A DNA stretch of 64,000 bases, taken from Acanthosepion pharaonis. Taxonomy: Eukaryota; Mollusca; Cephalopoda; Sepiida; Sepiidae. The stretch is taken from positions 124,001 through 188,000 of the forward strand of contig CAHIKZ030001814.1 in NCBI GenBank assembly GCA_903632075.3. The letters run 5' to 3'. The notes beneath the pieces are model-generated. The model had not been told where the DNA came from and did not search any database. It saw nothing but the letters and a program-made list of their open reading frames with translations. This document shows, in pieces, positions 46,801 through 51,760 of this stretch. A program made the translations under genes and the position numbers. How positions within the stretch are numbered: position 1 is the first letter of the stretch; each line of letters starts with the position of its first letter.

Positions 46801-49800
46801 GATGTACTAGCAATATGCTATAAGAAATAAGTCATAAAAAGATATTTGAGAAAAACAAGGAAAGTGGATAGCAAGCAAGAAAATAAGTAAAGTGGGTATT
46901 GTAATCTAAACAAAAAAGACAGTATTAAGAACAGTGGCTAAAAATATGAAACAGCCAAACTATGACCTTTTATGTAAACATTAAAAAGTGAAACATCTAA
47001 GTTAGGCAAAAAAAATTTTTTAGTGGTGAATGTAGAACTACATTGGATGGACCTTATAGCTGTGCTAAATGTTGGGTCCTTTATGAAAATGTCAACAAAT
47101 ATAATAATTGGTGTCATAGTGTTTTGGGATAGTATTATAAGATGTAAAAATTTATAGACCCCTTCAAAGTTGTCGATGGTATCAAGATAAATTATTTGAA
47201 GTTCTTGGAACATAAGTTTTCTTGGGTAGTACAAGTGTGATGCTATGGATCGTAACTCAATTTGTTAGTACACCCATGTCATCAAGTGAACTGTAAATGA
47301 TTTCATTTGGGCCTGAAGTGACAAAGTTTTTTTGACAACCACCTGTATACTTCTTTTATTTATTTTATTTTGAAATTGTTTCACCCCCAAGGAAGGTGAA
47401 AATGCCACTAGGATTTGTGGTAGGAGTGAAAGAGTATGAGGAAACTTTAGTGAGAAAAAGAGCAATAAAGGAACATGATTTAGGAAGACAGAAGATGGCA
47501 ATTAACATTGTATTTAAATTTTTGAAGATTGTAGGTGGCAAGGAAGCAAAAAATTTGAAGGGAATTCCATAGGCAAGAAAAAACTACTAGAATAGAACTG
47601 GTGGTTGCATCTAGCTAGTTTAACCGTATAACAGTGAGAACCTATTGCCAATCTAGTAGCGTAGAAAATTTTAGCATTTTTTTTTGCATTGAAAAATACA
47701 TTGATTTGGAAATTCTTGAAAAAAAAAACTCAGATTTAATGAAAACTTCAGGACTTATTCACAAATGAATTAAATTAGTTTAGAAATATTTATTTATTTA
47801 TTTTTTTTTTTTTTTACAAAATCTTAAATTTTTTGTTTTTTTAATATCAGGTAACCCCCACAACTCACATATTTAATTTTATGAAATTGAGAAATTAATT
47901 TGTCTCACTTAATATTTATATTAGTTATACACAACTCTTCCTAGAATTTAAATCATCAAATTTTTTGTAAGATAGATTATGATCACTATTGTCTTAAGGA
48001 AATTCTTTTTTTTTTTTTTTTGATGAATAACAAATTTTTACAAGAATTTTCATTTTTTTAAATATTTAATTAGAATAATTTATAAAGTTTTAAATCTTTT
48101 AAATTTCTGTATTAATTTGTATGGGTTAGGTGATATTGTTATTAAGCAAAAACTATATTTACTAATCATAAAATGAAAAAGCTTACTACAATTCAGTGAC
48201 CCACTCCCAAATACTTTGAATTTTTTTTTGTGTATAAATATACCAATTTTTGTAAATACAGATGTCTATATGTGACATTATCAGAAAATAAGTGATAATT
48301 ACATTAAATTTAAAGCCAAAGTACCTAAAATTCAATAAAACATTAGATTACAGAGAATATTTTCCTAAATTTTAAAGATTACTGGGTAGTTAAAAATTAT
48401 AAAAAAGGCACTCGTGTTATATTCCTCAAGTAATTTTTACAGATATGTCCACCATAGGAAAAAAAATTCAACTTCTGCCTGTTAGTCAAGCTGTCAACAC
48501 CGTAAATAAACATATACCTCTTTGTTAAAAATGTATTTCTGCAATATTTTGAGCTAAAAGTATATAATATTTGTTACAAATCAGATTAATTAGACTTTAA
48601 ATCAGCTAATATTCCTCAAATAAAGTTTCAGAAATGTATATTTTATTTTTGAAAGATTTTTTTAATAAAGAGAATTACATAGTGCCGAAAGATGGCTAAA
48701 AATGGTGTTAAAATAAGCAATTTTTAGTGATTTAAAAAAAAAAAAAAAAATGCTTCCAGTCAATTTAAATTAGTAAAAGAAAATGGTGTGTGTGTGTGTT
48801 CATATGCAAACAATTAAGTAGGCTTACAAAAACTTAGATTTCTACTATGGACCATTTATTCTCTTTGTAGAAACTGTATTGAAAGTTCTCAATGCCTGTT
48901 GATTATGTCCATTTTCTTTTTGGTCCAGAAGTTAGAGTAAGGATAAGCATCATTATAGTGGTCCAGCTTTGCGCTGAGTTGGGACAATCAAAGAAAAGGT
49001 TGGTTTACTTCATAGGTGGAGATTTTGCAAGACACATGTGAATGCCATGTGCTGGAAAGTGGAAAGAGAGTTCAGTTGTCAGTGAACCGGGGAAAGGAAT
49101 GTGCTCCAGTGGGAACATCTTTTATTCATGCCTGCTACATTTTGGAGCAAGAGAGAGAAAGAGGAAGGAAAATGTTTGTTTTTTTTTTTTTTTTTAATAG
49201 ACATAAACAGTGCAGCCTAATAGGTGTTTGACAAGGTCAAGTGGAATAATAAAATTCCCAGTTCCTTTATTACAAGCATCATGCAAAAATGTATTTTTTT
49301 TATTATTATTCATTATTCCTATTTTATTTATTGATTTTATTTAATTTTCTCACAAACTTGTACTGAGCAATTTTCAATAAGATGATAAAAGAATGCATTC
49401 ATTATTATATTTCTTAAATATTAAATATAAACAAAAAATAATAATGCTCATTTATTTTTCAGATCCATTTGTAAAGGTCTACTTGCTACAGAATGGCAAG
49501 AAAGTGAACAAAAAACGCACCACAGTGAAACGAAGGGAAAGGAACCCAATTTTCAATGAAGCAATGATATTCTCTGTTCCAGCATCTGCCCTCTCAGTAA
49601 GATGTTGACATTACATTACACTTGATTTTTCTGCTATCTTTATTAGATTAATACTTCTGACCATTGAGCGATCGGTATTGTAATCAAGTAGTGTATAATT
49701 CAGAAAAAAAAAAAATTAAATTGCAATTTTTAAAGTTTGAAAGTGCTTGAAAACCATCAAAAGTTGTAAATTTAAATTATTACAAATTCATTTTCAAAAT

Positions 49801-51235
49801 TCAGGCTTAAAGAAGAGTAAAGTTCAGCAGAGACACAGTATGATCTAAAAAGAAGGTTAAAGAAACTGGTCTAAAAAAAAAAAAAATCAATTTTAATACC
49901 TCATTTCAGAAATTCAGAAGGATGGATTGAACAAAGTTTTTTTTAATGCAACAGACACCTTTAGAAGGCAGGAAAGTCTTGTGACTGAAATGTAACAATG
50001 TAGCGAAAGAGATAATCACTTACCTTAAAAAAAAGGTTGTTTTGTGTGTGATCTACCAAAGAAAAGTAGAAGAAAGTAGTTAGCAAAAATCTACTACTTT
50101 AAGTATCAGAATCTATGGTAATGTTCTTTCCTCCCCTGAATGGTGTGACCAATCAGAAAAATTTCTTGGTGGATAAAAGCTGTTGTCTTTCGCTTACGGA
50201 AAAGATTTTTTGAGCTTGGCAGACAAACATGCATTTTTTTGCTGGTGAGAAGTGAAAGTTGGATTTGTGACCCCCATTTTGTCATTTCTAAGTTGGACTG
50301 TTACGATGGACTATCGTTTGAACTGTGATTTGGCTACAAGTATTGTGGCCGCGAGACAGAAGAAACCTATTGCAGGCGTTTATTGCTATTACAAGTTTAA
50401 TCCATTTGAGAAAGTTTTCAACAGAATGCAATCATCACTGATCCAATTGTACATATCAATCAACTAAATCCATGTTTTTCTCCCATTACATTGTATAACC
50501 TATTTTTACTAAATTACTGCCTCTGTCCCATAGTAATTCTTATATTTACATATTTCACTTTTGATTATTGGTAACACTTATTGAAAGGTTATGTTCTCAT
50601 GTCCTAGCAACAATTGCAGTACATTTTTAAAATAACATCAGATGTCTTAAAAGAAACAGATCAAAGGTTAGCAAGAAATTAAGTTTTCAATATTACACCT
50701 GTTGTGTTTATATATTTTATCAGATAATATCAATCCTGGATGAAAATTTAATACTTAACGTTGAACATGACATTGTTTAACAGAAATAATTCCTATAAAA
50801 TTAGGCATATGAATAAAGAAAAACTTCAATATGAAAATCAGATACCAAAGAGTATTAAATACAGCCCTTTAACTGCAAATTTAAATATTTCACAAAATTA
50901 ATGATTCTAAATATTGAATTTCATTTATTTTATTTTTATTGATAAAGGTAACAACTATTTGGGGATAAATTTCATATGCTATATGTAATAACAATTATGG
51001 GACAGACACAGTAAAATTTATTGATTACTTCTATGTTTACTTATATTTATTTCTCATATTGCAGACTGTCCAACTTCGTATCACAGTTGCTGAACTAATG
51101 GATAACAATCGTACACCCTCACTTGGGCATGTGATTGTAGGCAATAACACATCAGGTACTGAACTTTCACACTGGAACCAAATGATGACCTCTCTGCGAA
51201 AACCTGTTGCAATGTGGCATAATCTTCGAAAATAA
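14838..51235 (+). CDS. SYT12: Synaptotagmin-12-like gene, 3' seven exons (5' partial)
   Basis: Seven exons (14838-15000, 22410-22545, 38150-38276, 38796-39008, 44027-44147, 49463-49596, 51065-51235) have AG/GT borders and join in frame to 354 residues plus a TAA stop. Residues about 92-212 form C2A and about 217-340 form C2B; the end carries the synaptotagmin WHxL signature (WHNL). C2B segments such as SLSYLPTAERLT, DPFVKVYLLQ, NEAMIFSVPA and SHWNQM, and the end RKPVAMWH, are what I recall of vertebrate SYT12 rather than SYT1, 4 or 7. SYT12 is a vesicle protein about 420 residues long, so the first 70 or so residues, including the transmembrane helix, are missing from the window. Several calcium-ligand Asp residues are replaced in both C2 domains, as known for this family. 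Some other calcium-independent synaptotagmin is possible but less likely. No upstream exon was recognised in 1-14837. Confidence 0.9.
15548..15570. repeat. (TA)n microsatellite
   Basis: About 11 TA units within SYT12 intron sequence. Confidence 0.95.
15830..17215 (+). pseudogene. LINE with endonuclease, internally deleted (family 3-like)
   Basis: About 16030-16350 shows endonuclease-type text (SITHASGWLPHTF, then CPLGNSDHAVVSVNISFHSP; 'LGxSDHxxV' is the last conserved motif of the AP-type endonuclease). About 16576-16850 gives the linker text HFVSACNECRHILNKAKLLF and DYWRLCKSVLNNS. From about 16940 it jumps to a 3' end (TCTTCAAAAATTTAAATGCAAC and a TGAAATGTTAAG terminus). The whole reverse transcriptase is missing. 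It cannot move by itself. Confidence 0.75.
17220..17995. repeat. GC-richer block with degenerate tandem repeat
   Basis: Less AT-rich than any neighbour. About 17545-17775 repeats a unit of roughly 70 bases with TTATCCAGCTTTG, TACAAGCCTTC (17647 and 17720), GATAACATCT and a 'TCACCTTGGCAAAT' motif. No credible coding region. It is probably a transposon or satellite fragment; family unknown. Confidence 0.5.
18005..18056. repeat. (TA)n microsatellite
   Basis: About 26 TA units. Confidence 0.95.
18057..20335. other. Intronic sequence with simple repeats
   Basis: No exon was seen. It holds TA tracts near 18546-18580, an A-tract of about 28 at 19648-19675, and a GT-then-TA tract at 19819-19866. 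A stretch beginning about 18605 with ATCAAAGTTTCCAGACTAGG looks transposon-like, but no family could be assigned. Confidence 0.5.
19819..19866. repeat. (GT)n(TA)n compound microsatellite
   Basis: About 6 GT followed by about 18 TA units. Confidence 0.95.
20340..21300 (-). pseudogene. Tc1-like transposase remnant
   Basis: On the - strand from about 20675: GGSVMILV (compare 'GGSVMVWG' of Tc1 transposases), TYFNIIKCQIYSYLSNLLQW, an 'AEQCAMSHCI' segment where functional copies read 'QDNARxH', WFQEHEKNF ('WFxEHE') and KLPRSQSHCEFLGY in place of 'PPQSPDLNPIE'. Weak, frame-broken similarity extends upstream to about 21300. The second catalytic Asp of the DDE triad is lost. Confidence 0.7.
21478..21546 (-). 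repeat. tRNA-like SINE head
   Basis: On the - strand it reads CACCATGGCATAATGGTTAG (A-box-like TGGCATAATGGTTAGC), about 70 bases in all, ending with GGTTTTGATCC, close to the B box GGTTCGAATCC. No proper anticodon or acceptor pairing was made out, so this is a SINE head rather than a tRNA gene. Confidence 0.55.
21715..21935 (+). repeat. 5S-rRNA-headed SINE, copy 2
   Basis: GTAGGTGACCACTTGGGAAT and ACCAGGTGTTGTAAGC correspond to the end of 5S rRNA ('GGTGACCACCTGGGAATACCAGGTG...'). The shared body follows: TTATATTCATTTACATGCAA, TACTCTTGGGAGAGC, TATCCCAG and TATGGGTTAATTAG. Same family as the copy at 11285, but its 5' end is truncated. Confidence 0.75.
22410..22545 (+). CDS. SYT12: SYT12 exon B (linker and first C2A strand)
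   Basis: The acceptor is CTTTTTCAG and the donor GTAAGC. Two leading bases complete an Ala codon begun in exon A, and the exon ends in phase 2. It encodes the end of the linker, with a basic/serine cluster (IRRAESCESVASDCSVFD), and then GHLEFAVEYDR, the first beta strand of C2A. The serine cluster sits where vertebrate SYT12 carries a phosphorylated Ser-rich motif. Continuing past the donor meets a stop at once (CGG TAA), which supports the splice site. Confidence 0.88.
22700..23530 (+). pseudogene. LINE reverse transcriptase and 3' end (family 3)
   Basis: GIYADDTTIYSCLSNKN at about 22745 carries the catalytic YADD. WGKKCLVNFNVSKTNLPSFN follows at about 22850 after a frame shift. From about 22980 the C-terminal region is broken by stops (KYATRLATRSHNFFF, then FFCFLTSLPLTIFKNLNATP). 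The terminal TTCAAAAATTTAAATGCGAC at about 23462 matches other copies. Confidence 0.8.
23531..23927 (+). repeat. LINE 3' tail, second copy (family 3)
   Basis: It contains CCTACAATCTTCAAAAATTT at about 23756 and ends CTTGCTTGGGATGAAATGATTAAC plus an A-rich tract, the family terminus. The Gypsy element A is inserted right after this A-rich tail. Confidence 0.7.
23928..23932. repeat. Target-site duplication of element A, left
   Basis: CAAAC immediately left of the element; the identical five bases follow it at 34962-34966. Confidence 0.85.
23933..25902 (-). repeat. 3' LTR of element A
   Basis: The direct-repeat partner of 32949-34961, about 1970 bases, with TG...CA ends. It contains an internal array of TCTTCGACTTG-type repeats (about 24450-24720), a T-rich run, and ends near GTGCCACA. 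It differs from the other LTR mainly by small indels and lacks one tandem segment. Confidence 0.93.
25903..25920 (-). promoter_or_regulatory. Candidate polypurine tract of element A
   Basis: On the - strand AGGGAGGAT directly precedes the 3' LTR start TGTGGCACC, the expected position of the plus-strand primer. It is short and imperfect. Confidence 0.5.
26026..26346. repeat. 38-base minisatellite inside element A
   Basis: About eight tandem copies of a unit near 38 bases: TACATGCAATGTAATGTTCT then TTTCATTTTCTTYTGTTC. Units alternate between TAATG and AAATG versions. It lies in the non-coding part between the extra region and the 3' LTR. Confidence 0.93.
26400..27350 (-). other. Extra region downstream of integrase in element A
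   Basis: About 1 kb between the integrase C-terminal tail and the minisatellite. It contains open segments on the - strand: 26875-26666 (with LWEPIVKRFSNVTLNKMPVL and IDMDQLRDKLSAL) and 26650-26453 (with WKIRSKRRLAND and MQQLEREMRAVFLTQ), separated by single stops and frame changes, plus a 27252-27067 segment. Its position is where some Metaviridae carry an additional gene, sometimes an envelope-like one. I see no signal peptide, transmembrane helix or fusion-like motif and do not recognise a family. Confidence 0.5.
27356..27835 (-). pseudogene. Element A polyprotein C-terminal tail
   Basis: A low-complexity Lys/Glu/Arg-rich tail on the - strand (KKGKKKTKRSNQ, EEESGDEEEDKKK-like text) lies directly downstream of the integrase frame. 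It is probably the charged C-terminal extension of integrase. A separate small protein cannot be excluded. Confidence 0.55.
27839..29024 (-). pseudogene. Element A integrase
   Basis: The - strand open segments give, in order: the zinc-binding start (CHERLGHMGIDRTCDLI), the catalytic core with SMDVSGPYG (first Asp), LVTDNGTENV (second Asp) and a VERFH segment at about 28405 (Glu of DDE), then a GPY/F-type C-terminus (GDPVYYKIHQREGKLDQRW, PYYRIVEQTGPVSYVI, HANDLKKAE). Breaks lie near 28260-28470 and about 28610-28780. The family cuts target DNA and joins cDNA ends; this copy is dead. Confidence 0.9.
29082..30590 (-). pseudogene. Element A reverse transcriptase and RNase H
   Basis: On the - strand the YLDD catalytic motif lies at 30048-30059. 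The thumb and tether follow (YLGFVINGDGIKPHMDKVKV, then GAIGYYRRFVPAFSRIAIPL), with RNase H start LYTDASEQCVGAVLY and continuation IYFLSHKLSETQQRWPVIER, TDHKPLQYLL and KIEYLAGKENTCADLLSR. Frame breaks lie near 29555, 29950 and 30130-30500. Gypsy-type pol by motif order. Confidence 0.92.
30591..30905 (-). pseudogene. Element A protease-to-RT spacer
   Basis: Open segment with MMVNQAQKTIKVRKGED and RVRFEEERRKLVEQTEGILD. It lies between protease and reverse transcriptase, and is a linker or the early RT N-terminus. No catalytic motif. Confidence 0.6.
30909..31418 (-). pseudogene. Element A aspartic protease
   Basis: Open 170-codon segment with FCRAEIGGREMRALVETGAS and, near the end, EAILGEDWLR. 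Retroviral-type proteases have (D/S)TG at the active site; here it reads E-T-G-A (codon GAA), so the catalytic Asp is replaced by Glu. The following 'ILGxDWL' motif is kept. The segment is otherwise uninterrupted. Confidence 0.88.
31430..32791 (-). pseudogene. Element A gag
   Basis: The - strand start MSDYDSDRAVGGEEEVRRGL and PVFDGSGKEFKNWLAILEKS is typical of gag (fold entering 'F-G-W---E'). Downstream are ADLYVEALSDEHVRHDVLKE and a cysteine-rich part at about 31900-32000 (VCWTCGARG), consistent with nucleocapsid zinc knuckles. Several more Cys pairs lie at about 31560-31640 in a different frame. Multiple frameshifts. Confidence 0.8.
32929..32946 (-). promoter_or_regulatory. Primer binding site of element A (tRNA-His type)
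   Basis: Two bases inside the 5' LTR, the - strand reads TGGTGCCGTGACCAGGAT. This is complementary to the 3' end of an animal tRNA-His (…TCACGGCA plus CCA), read from memory of that tRNA. Eighteen contiguous bases match the expected invertebrate form. Confidence 0.75.
32949..34961 (-). repeat. 5' LTR of element A
   Basis: About 2013 bases, the partner of 23933-25902. It has an extra tandem segment at about 34035-34090 (ACGTGACCG, GACCAATGGTTCTTGATC) and longer A-runs. Its - strand side faces the primer site. Confidence 0.93.
34962..34966. repeat. Target-site duplication of element A, right
   Basis: CAAAC immediately right of the element, matching 23928-23932. Confidence 0.85.
34967..35750. 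other. AT-rich intron sequence
   Basis: Nothing recognised. A T-run lies at 35400-35415. Confidence 0.5.
35755..35998. repeat. Tandem duplication (about 120-base unit, 2 copies)
   Basis: Both halves share TTAAACACTTCTATCTTCCT-like starts, TTTCACTGAAACCAAGT, a 'GTCTTTTGTCTT' segment, GATCAAAATGGAATAG and a GTATTAGG-like end. The copies differ by about 10-15%. Confidence 0.8.
36115..36412 (-). repeat. tRNA-headed SINE with shared central domain (inverted copy)
   Basis: The reverse complement of this stretch parallels 1966-2265: head GGCACAGTGGAGTAACAAAT, B-box-like GAGTTCAAAT, central ATTACATTCACTTACATGCT, TACCCTTGGGAAAGTTATGA, CTTCTCCCCCCAGC, then GCAGGACAGACCAGGTTCTA and GTATCAAAAGATACATAAT at the tail. 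Confidence 0.8.
36595..36720 (+). pseudogene. Non-LTR reverse transcriptase fragment (family 1)
   Basis: GDAKIKQLQKFKYLGSVLKE, followed by DGKFKTEIQA, is the 'FxYLGSxLxxDGK' block downstream of YADD in family 1 (compare 2687 and 62260). Only this short piece remains. Confidence 0.8.
36828..36895. repeat. 28-base inverted repeat within SINE sequence
   Basis: Arms 36828-36855 and 36868-36895, 27 of 28 pairs plus one G-T wobble, 12-base loop. The arms are two opposite copies of the SINE's TACATTCACTTA..GTGCTAATAC segment. Confidence 0.95.
36868..36966 (-). repeat. tRNA-headed SINE fragment (head and first body bases)
   Basis: The reverse complement begins GAGGCACAGTGGAGTAATGG and continues to the ATTACATTCACTTACGTGCT segment. 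The rest is missing, replaced by the inverted arm. Confidence 0.75.
36967..37610 (+). pseudogene. LINE 3' end (family 2) with shared tail block
   Basis: The start (about 37020-37270) includes YIRAGAAQSLLSSLDRVQKH and KHCKLLTTLSLLPWKLFRQI, and the rest a broken 'LWNQLP…NLIKSR' region at about 37360-37410. It ends with CTGGGTAAGACGATAAACTA and CCTCTGATCAGGAGG at 37477-37530. That last block recurs, inverted, at about 12150-12225. Confidence 0.75.
37705..37900. repeat. Degenerate ATTACCAG repeat array
   Basis: About six units of 35-45 bases, each with (A)TTACCAGCAATA followed by a 'TTTTTGAAAAAA'-like segment. Spacing is irregular. Confidence 0.8.
37901..38149. other. Intron end before SYT12 exon C
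   Basis: AT-rich, A-runs, then the acceptor AACTTTCAG at 38141-38149. Nothing else seen. Confidence 0.6.
38150..38276 (+). CDS. SYT12: SYT12 exon C (C2A, calcium loop 1)
   Basis: The acceptor is CTTTCAG and the donor GTAAGT. The first base completes an Arg codon from exon B; 42 codons follow and the exon ends in phase 0. It encodes EVSELVLSIIQARDLQP and the loop-1 region ending LDTYIRVMMQ. Compared with SYT1 loop 1, the first calcium-ligand Asp is a Gln here, while the second (in LDTY) is kept. It is separated from exon B by a 15.6 kb intron carrying an 11 kb antisense LTR retrotransposon. Confidence 0.92.
38796..39008 (+). CDS. SYT12: SYT12 exon D (C2A, calcium loop 3)
   Basis: Seventy-one complete codons lie between acceptor AATGTCAG and donor GTTTGT, phase 0 on both sides. 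It encodes VQRNTCDPIYKERFLFNI, the canonical 'NP-F-E-F' strand region of C2A, and the loop-3 segment FQVFSVDKYARHKVIGE. Against SYT1 the loop-3 ligand pattern D-x-D-(5)-D reads S-x-D-(5)-K, so two of three Asp residues are lost. The domain closes with MWLNLRDLDE. The intron before it is only 519 bp, the shortest of the gene. Confidence 0.93.
39388..39536 (+). repeat. Left LTR of element B
   Basis: TGTAACAGC start, GGAACTCTTTAATGTATTGA, CCTTGACATGTAAATAAAAG, and CTTCATTAAATACCCGCAGT up to the TTACG end. The matching right copy at about 43793 keeps the central third. Confidence 0.7.
39537..39553 (+). promoter_or_regulatory. Candidate primer binding site of element B
   Basis: TGGTGGCAGTGGCGGTG follows directly on the LTR and begins with TGG, the complement of CCA. 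I could not assign a tRNA. Confidence 0.45.
39682..40395 (+). pseudogene. Element B gag with zinc knuckles
   Basis: ATG at 39682; three frames are used in turn. Text includes VLDWSNENKHEAYSEWVDF, THMIQKPNKWVERLEFSSM and YLVRLKTKADRCDFGNNKDE. The Cys-rich part at about 40270-40370 reads CTRCGQIHRKNKEDCYAF and CRRCSGLHHFEDKY. Two CxxC-type knuckles are present; the last Cys position is Tyr. Gag packages RNA into particles. Confidence 0.8.
40560..41938 (+). pseudogene. Element B protease and reverse transcriptase
   Basis: Protease: KVDTGANGNILPVRIY with intact DTGA (Asp codon 40655-40657). The reverse transcriptase starts at about 41060 with LEEI-type text (NFPVHIRAELKKALDEMEHI, CSRKKNGALRICLDPKPLNK), changes frame near 41370-41400 (KHGYWAIQLDEESSILTCFN, FGLKMSQDIFQQKMDQILET) and carries the catalytic ISDD at 41558-41569. 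Most gypsies have (Y/I)xDD. Then FYGLIWDENG and the 'LLGMIQYLSPFIPDLS' tether. Confidence 0.85.
41887..43748 (+). pseudogene. Element B RNase H and integrase
   Basis: RNase H: VIQVDSSMLGLGATLINN, then after a frame change ERELLAVVFRCERFHIHLW and TDHKPLENI. Integrase: HDAHQGIEKCQLRAKNSVFW, KCEICREHQRK (HHCC zinc motif) and AADIFEFKGQQFLLIADQYS (first Asp codon 42827-42829). A stop follows at 42911-42913. The rest of the core is scattered over frames to about 43400. The C-terminal part IVRMHGDGRLLRRNRRHLQE precedes the Gln/Thr/Pro-rich end. Inactive. Confidence 0.85.
43793..43891 (+). repeat. Right LTR-like end of element B
   Basis: It shares AAGAACTCTTTA, TTAACCCC, GTCCTTGACATGTAAATAAA and TCTTCATTAAATA with the left LTR. 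It then passes into a 12-base A-run instead of the expected end. It is more diverged than usual for an LTR pair. Confidence 0.65.
44027..44147 (+). CDS. SYT12: SYT12 exon E (C2B, first strands)
   Basis: The acceptor is CTGTTGCAG and the donor GTCAGT. It holds forty codons plus one base (phase 1). It encodes RHAEYGDIMFSLSYLPTAER followed by LTIVVVKARNLKWADNKDSG. SLSYLPTAERLT is the characteristic start of C2B in SYT1 and SYT12. The loop-1 Asp of C2B (in WADNK) is present. The intron before it contains the second, sense-strand Gypsy element. Confidence 0.95.
44148..47365. other. AT-rich intron sequence
   Basis: No exon, transposon or RNA gene was recognised. Many A- and T-runs (for example 44838-44852, 46230-46250). 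Confidence 0.5.
47370..47660 (-). repeat. LINE 3' end fragment (family 3)
   Basis: On the - strand it carries a CCTACAATCTTCAAAAATTT-like segment (about 47505-47530) and the terminus ending GGTGAAACAATTTCAAAATAAA. The upstream part CTATTGCCAATCTAGTAG-like parallels 6105-6125. Confidence 0.7.
47661..48995. other. AT-rich intron sequence
   Basis: Nothing recognised apart from A/T runs and a short TG run at about 48787-48800. Confidence 0.5.
49000..49370 (+). repeat. Dispersed repeat, copy 2
   Basis: The longer counterpart of 3480-3760: AGAGTTCAGTTGTCAGTGAA, GTGCTCCAGTGGGAACATCT, TTTGGAGCAAGAGAGAGAAA, then ACAGTGCAGCCTAATAGG, a 'CCCAGTTCCTTTATTACAAG' block and a TTATTATTATTCATTATTCC tail. Family unknown. 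Confidence 0.55.
49463..49596 (+). CDS. SYT12: SYT12 exon F (C2B core, polybasic strand)
   Basis: The acceptor is TTTTTCAG and the donor GTAAGA. Two leading bases complete an Asp codon; 44 codons follow to phase 0. It encodes PFVKVYLLQNGKKVNKKRTT, then VKRRERNPIFNEAMIFSVPA. The run of Lys/Arg is the polybasic beta-4 strand that in synaptotagmins binds acidic lipid and protein partners, and NPIFNEAMIFSVP is the usual C2B strand-5 motif. Confidence 0.95.
50030..50475. other. Unassigned GC-richer block in the exon F-G intron
   Basis: Less AT-rich than the surroundings, with GGCCGCGAGACAGAAGAAAC and GCTTACGGAAAAGATTTTTT. A 71-codon open stretch (50252-50467) has no recognisable domain. Probably a repeat remnant. 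Confidence 0.35.
51065..51235 (+). CDS. SYT12: SYT12 terminal exon G (C2B loop 3, C-terminus, stop)
   Basis: The acceptor is TATTGCAG; 56 codons and a TAA stop at 51233-51235 follow. It encodes TVQLRITVAELMDNNRTPSL, GHVIVGNNTSG and the final helix with SHWNQMMTSLRKPVAMWH. The loop-3 position that in SYT1 reads D-x-D-(5)-D reads E-x-M-(5)-P here, so classical C2B calcium coordination is not expected. The C-terminal WHNL matches the WHxL motif used for vesicle docking in synaptotagmins. Confidence 0.95.
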   Translation, partial: TVQLRITVAELMDNNRTPSLGHVIVGNNTSGTELSHWNQMMTSLRKPVAMWHNLRK

Positions 51236-51754
51236 CTTTTTGTTGCCCCAATTGAAAACTTGGGATTTTGAAAAGATCTTTTATTTTCTTTTTCTTACTT
51301 GTGCCTGTAATTTTTTTTTTCACCCTCCTGTATTTTTGACAGCAAAGTACAATAACCTAGAATTCTGATTGAAATTTCAAGTTGGACAAAAGAACAAAAG
51401 ATAAAATGTCATAAGATTAAACTAGACTGCCATTTCTGTCACCTCTTGAGATGATCTGAACAATTTTTAAGAATATTATCAATCTGGAGTTGCAAACTAG
51501 GCCTGAGCTGTGCTAAATAACATTATCTTTAATTAAACAGCATTAAATCAAGCCTTTTTTCTTTTTGTTTTTTAGTTATATTTTAATAATATTGTTTTAA
51601 ATAGAATATTTAAAGCTGTTCTAGGTTAGTGGTAACTTTAAAATTCAATTTTGCTCTTTACAGAAATTTAGTTATGTGACCCTGAGAGGGAAAATGTTTT
51701 GAAAAGTTTTGTAATACAAATATCTACATAAGAAAGCAAATGTAAAAGAAAATT

Positions 51755-51760
51755 AATAAA
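51755..51760 (+). promoter_or_regulatory. Proximal poly(A) signal of SYT12
   Basis: AATAAA about 520 bases after the stop codon, with an A-run at about 51776-51789. It could end a short SYT12 transcript; the A-run may be genomic and misprime oligo-dT. Confidence 0.4.
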
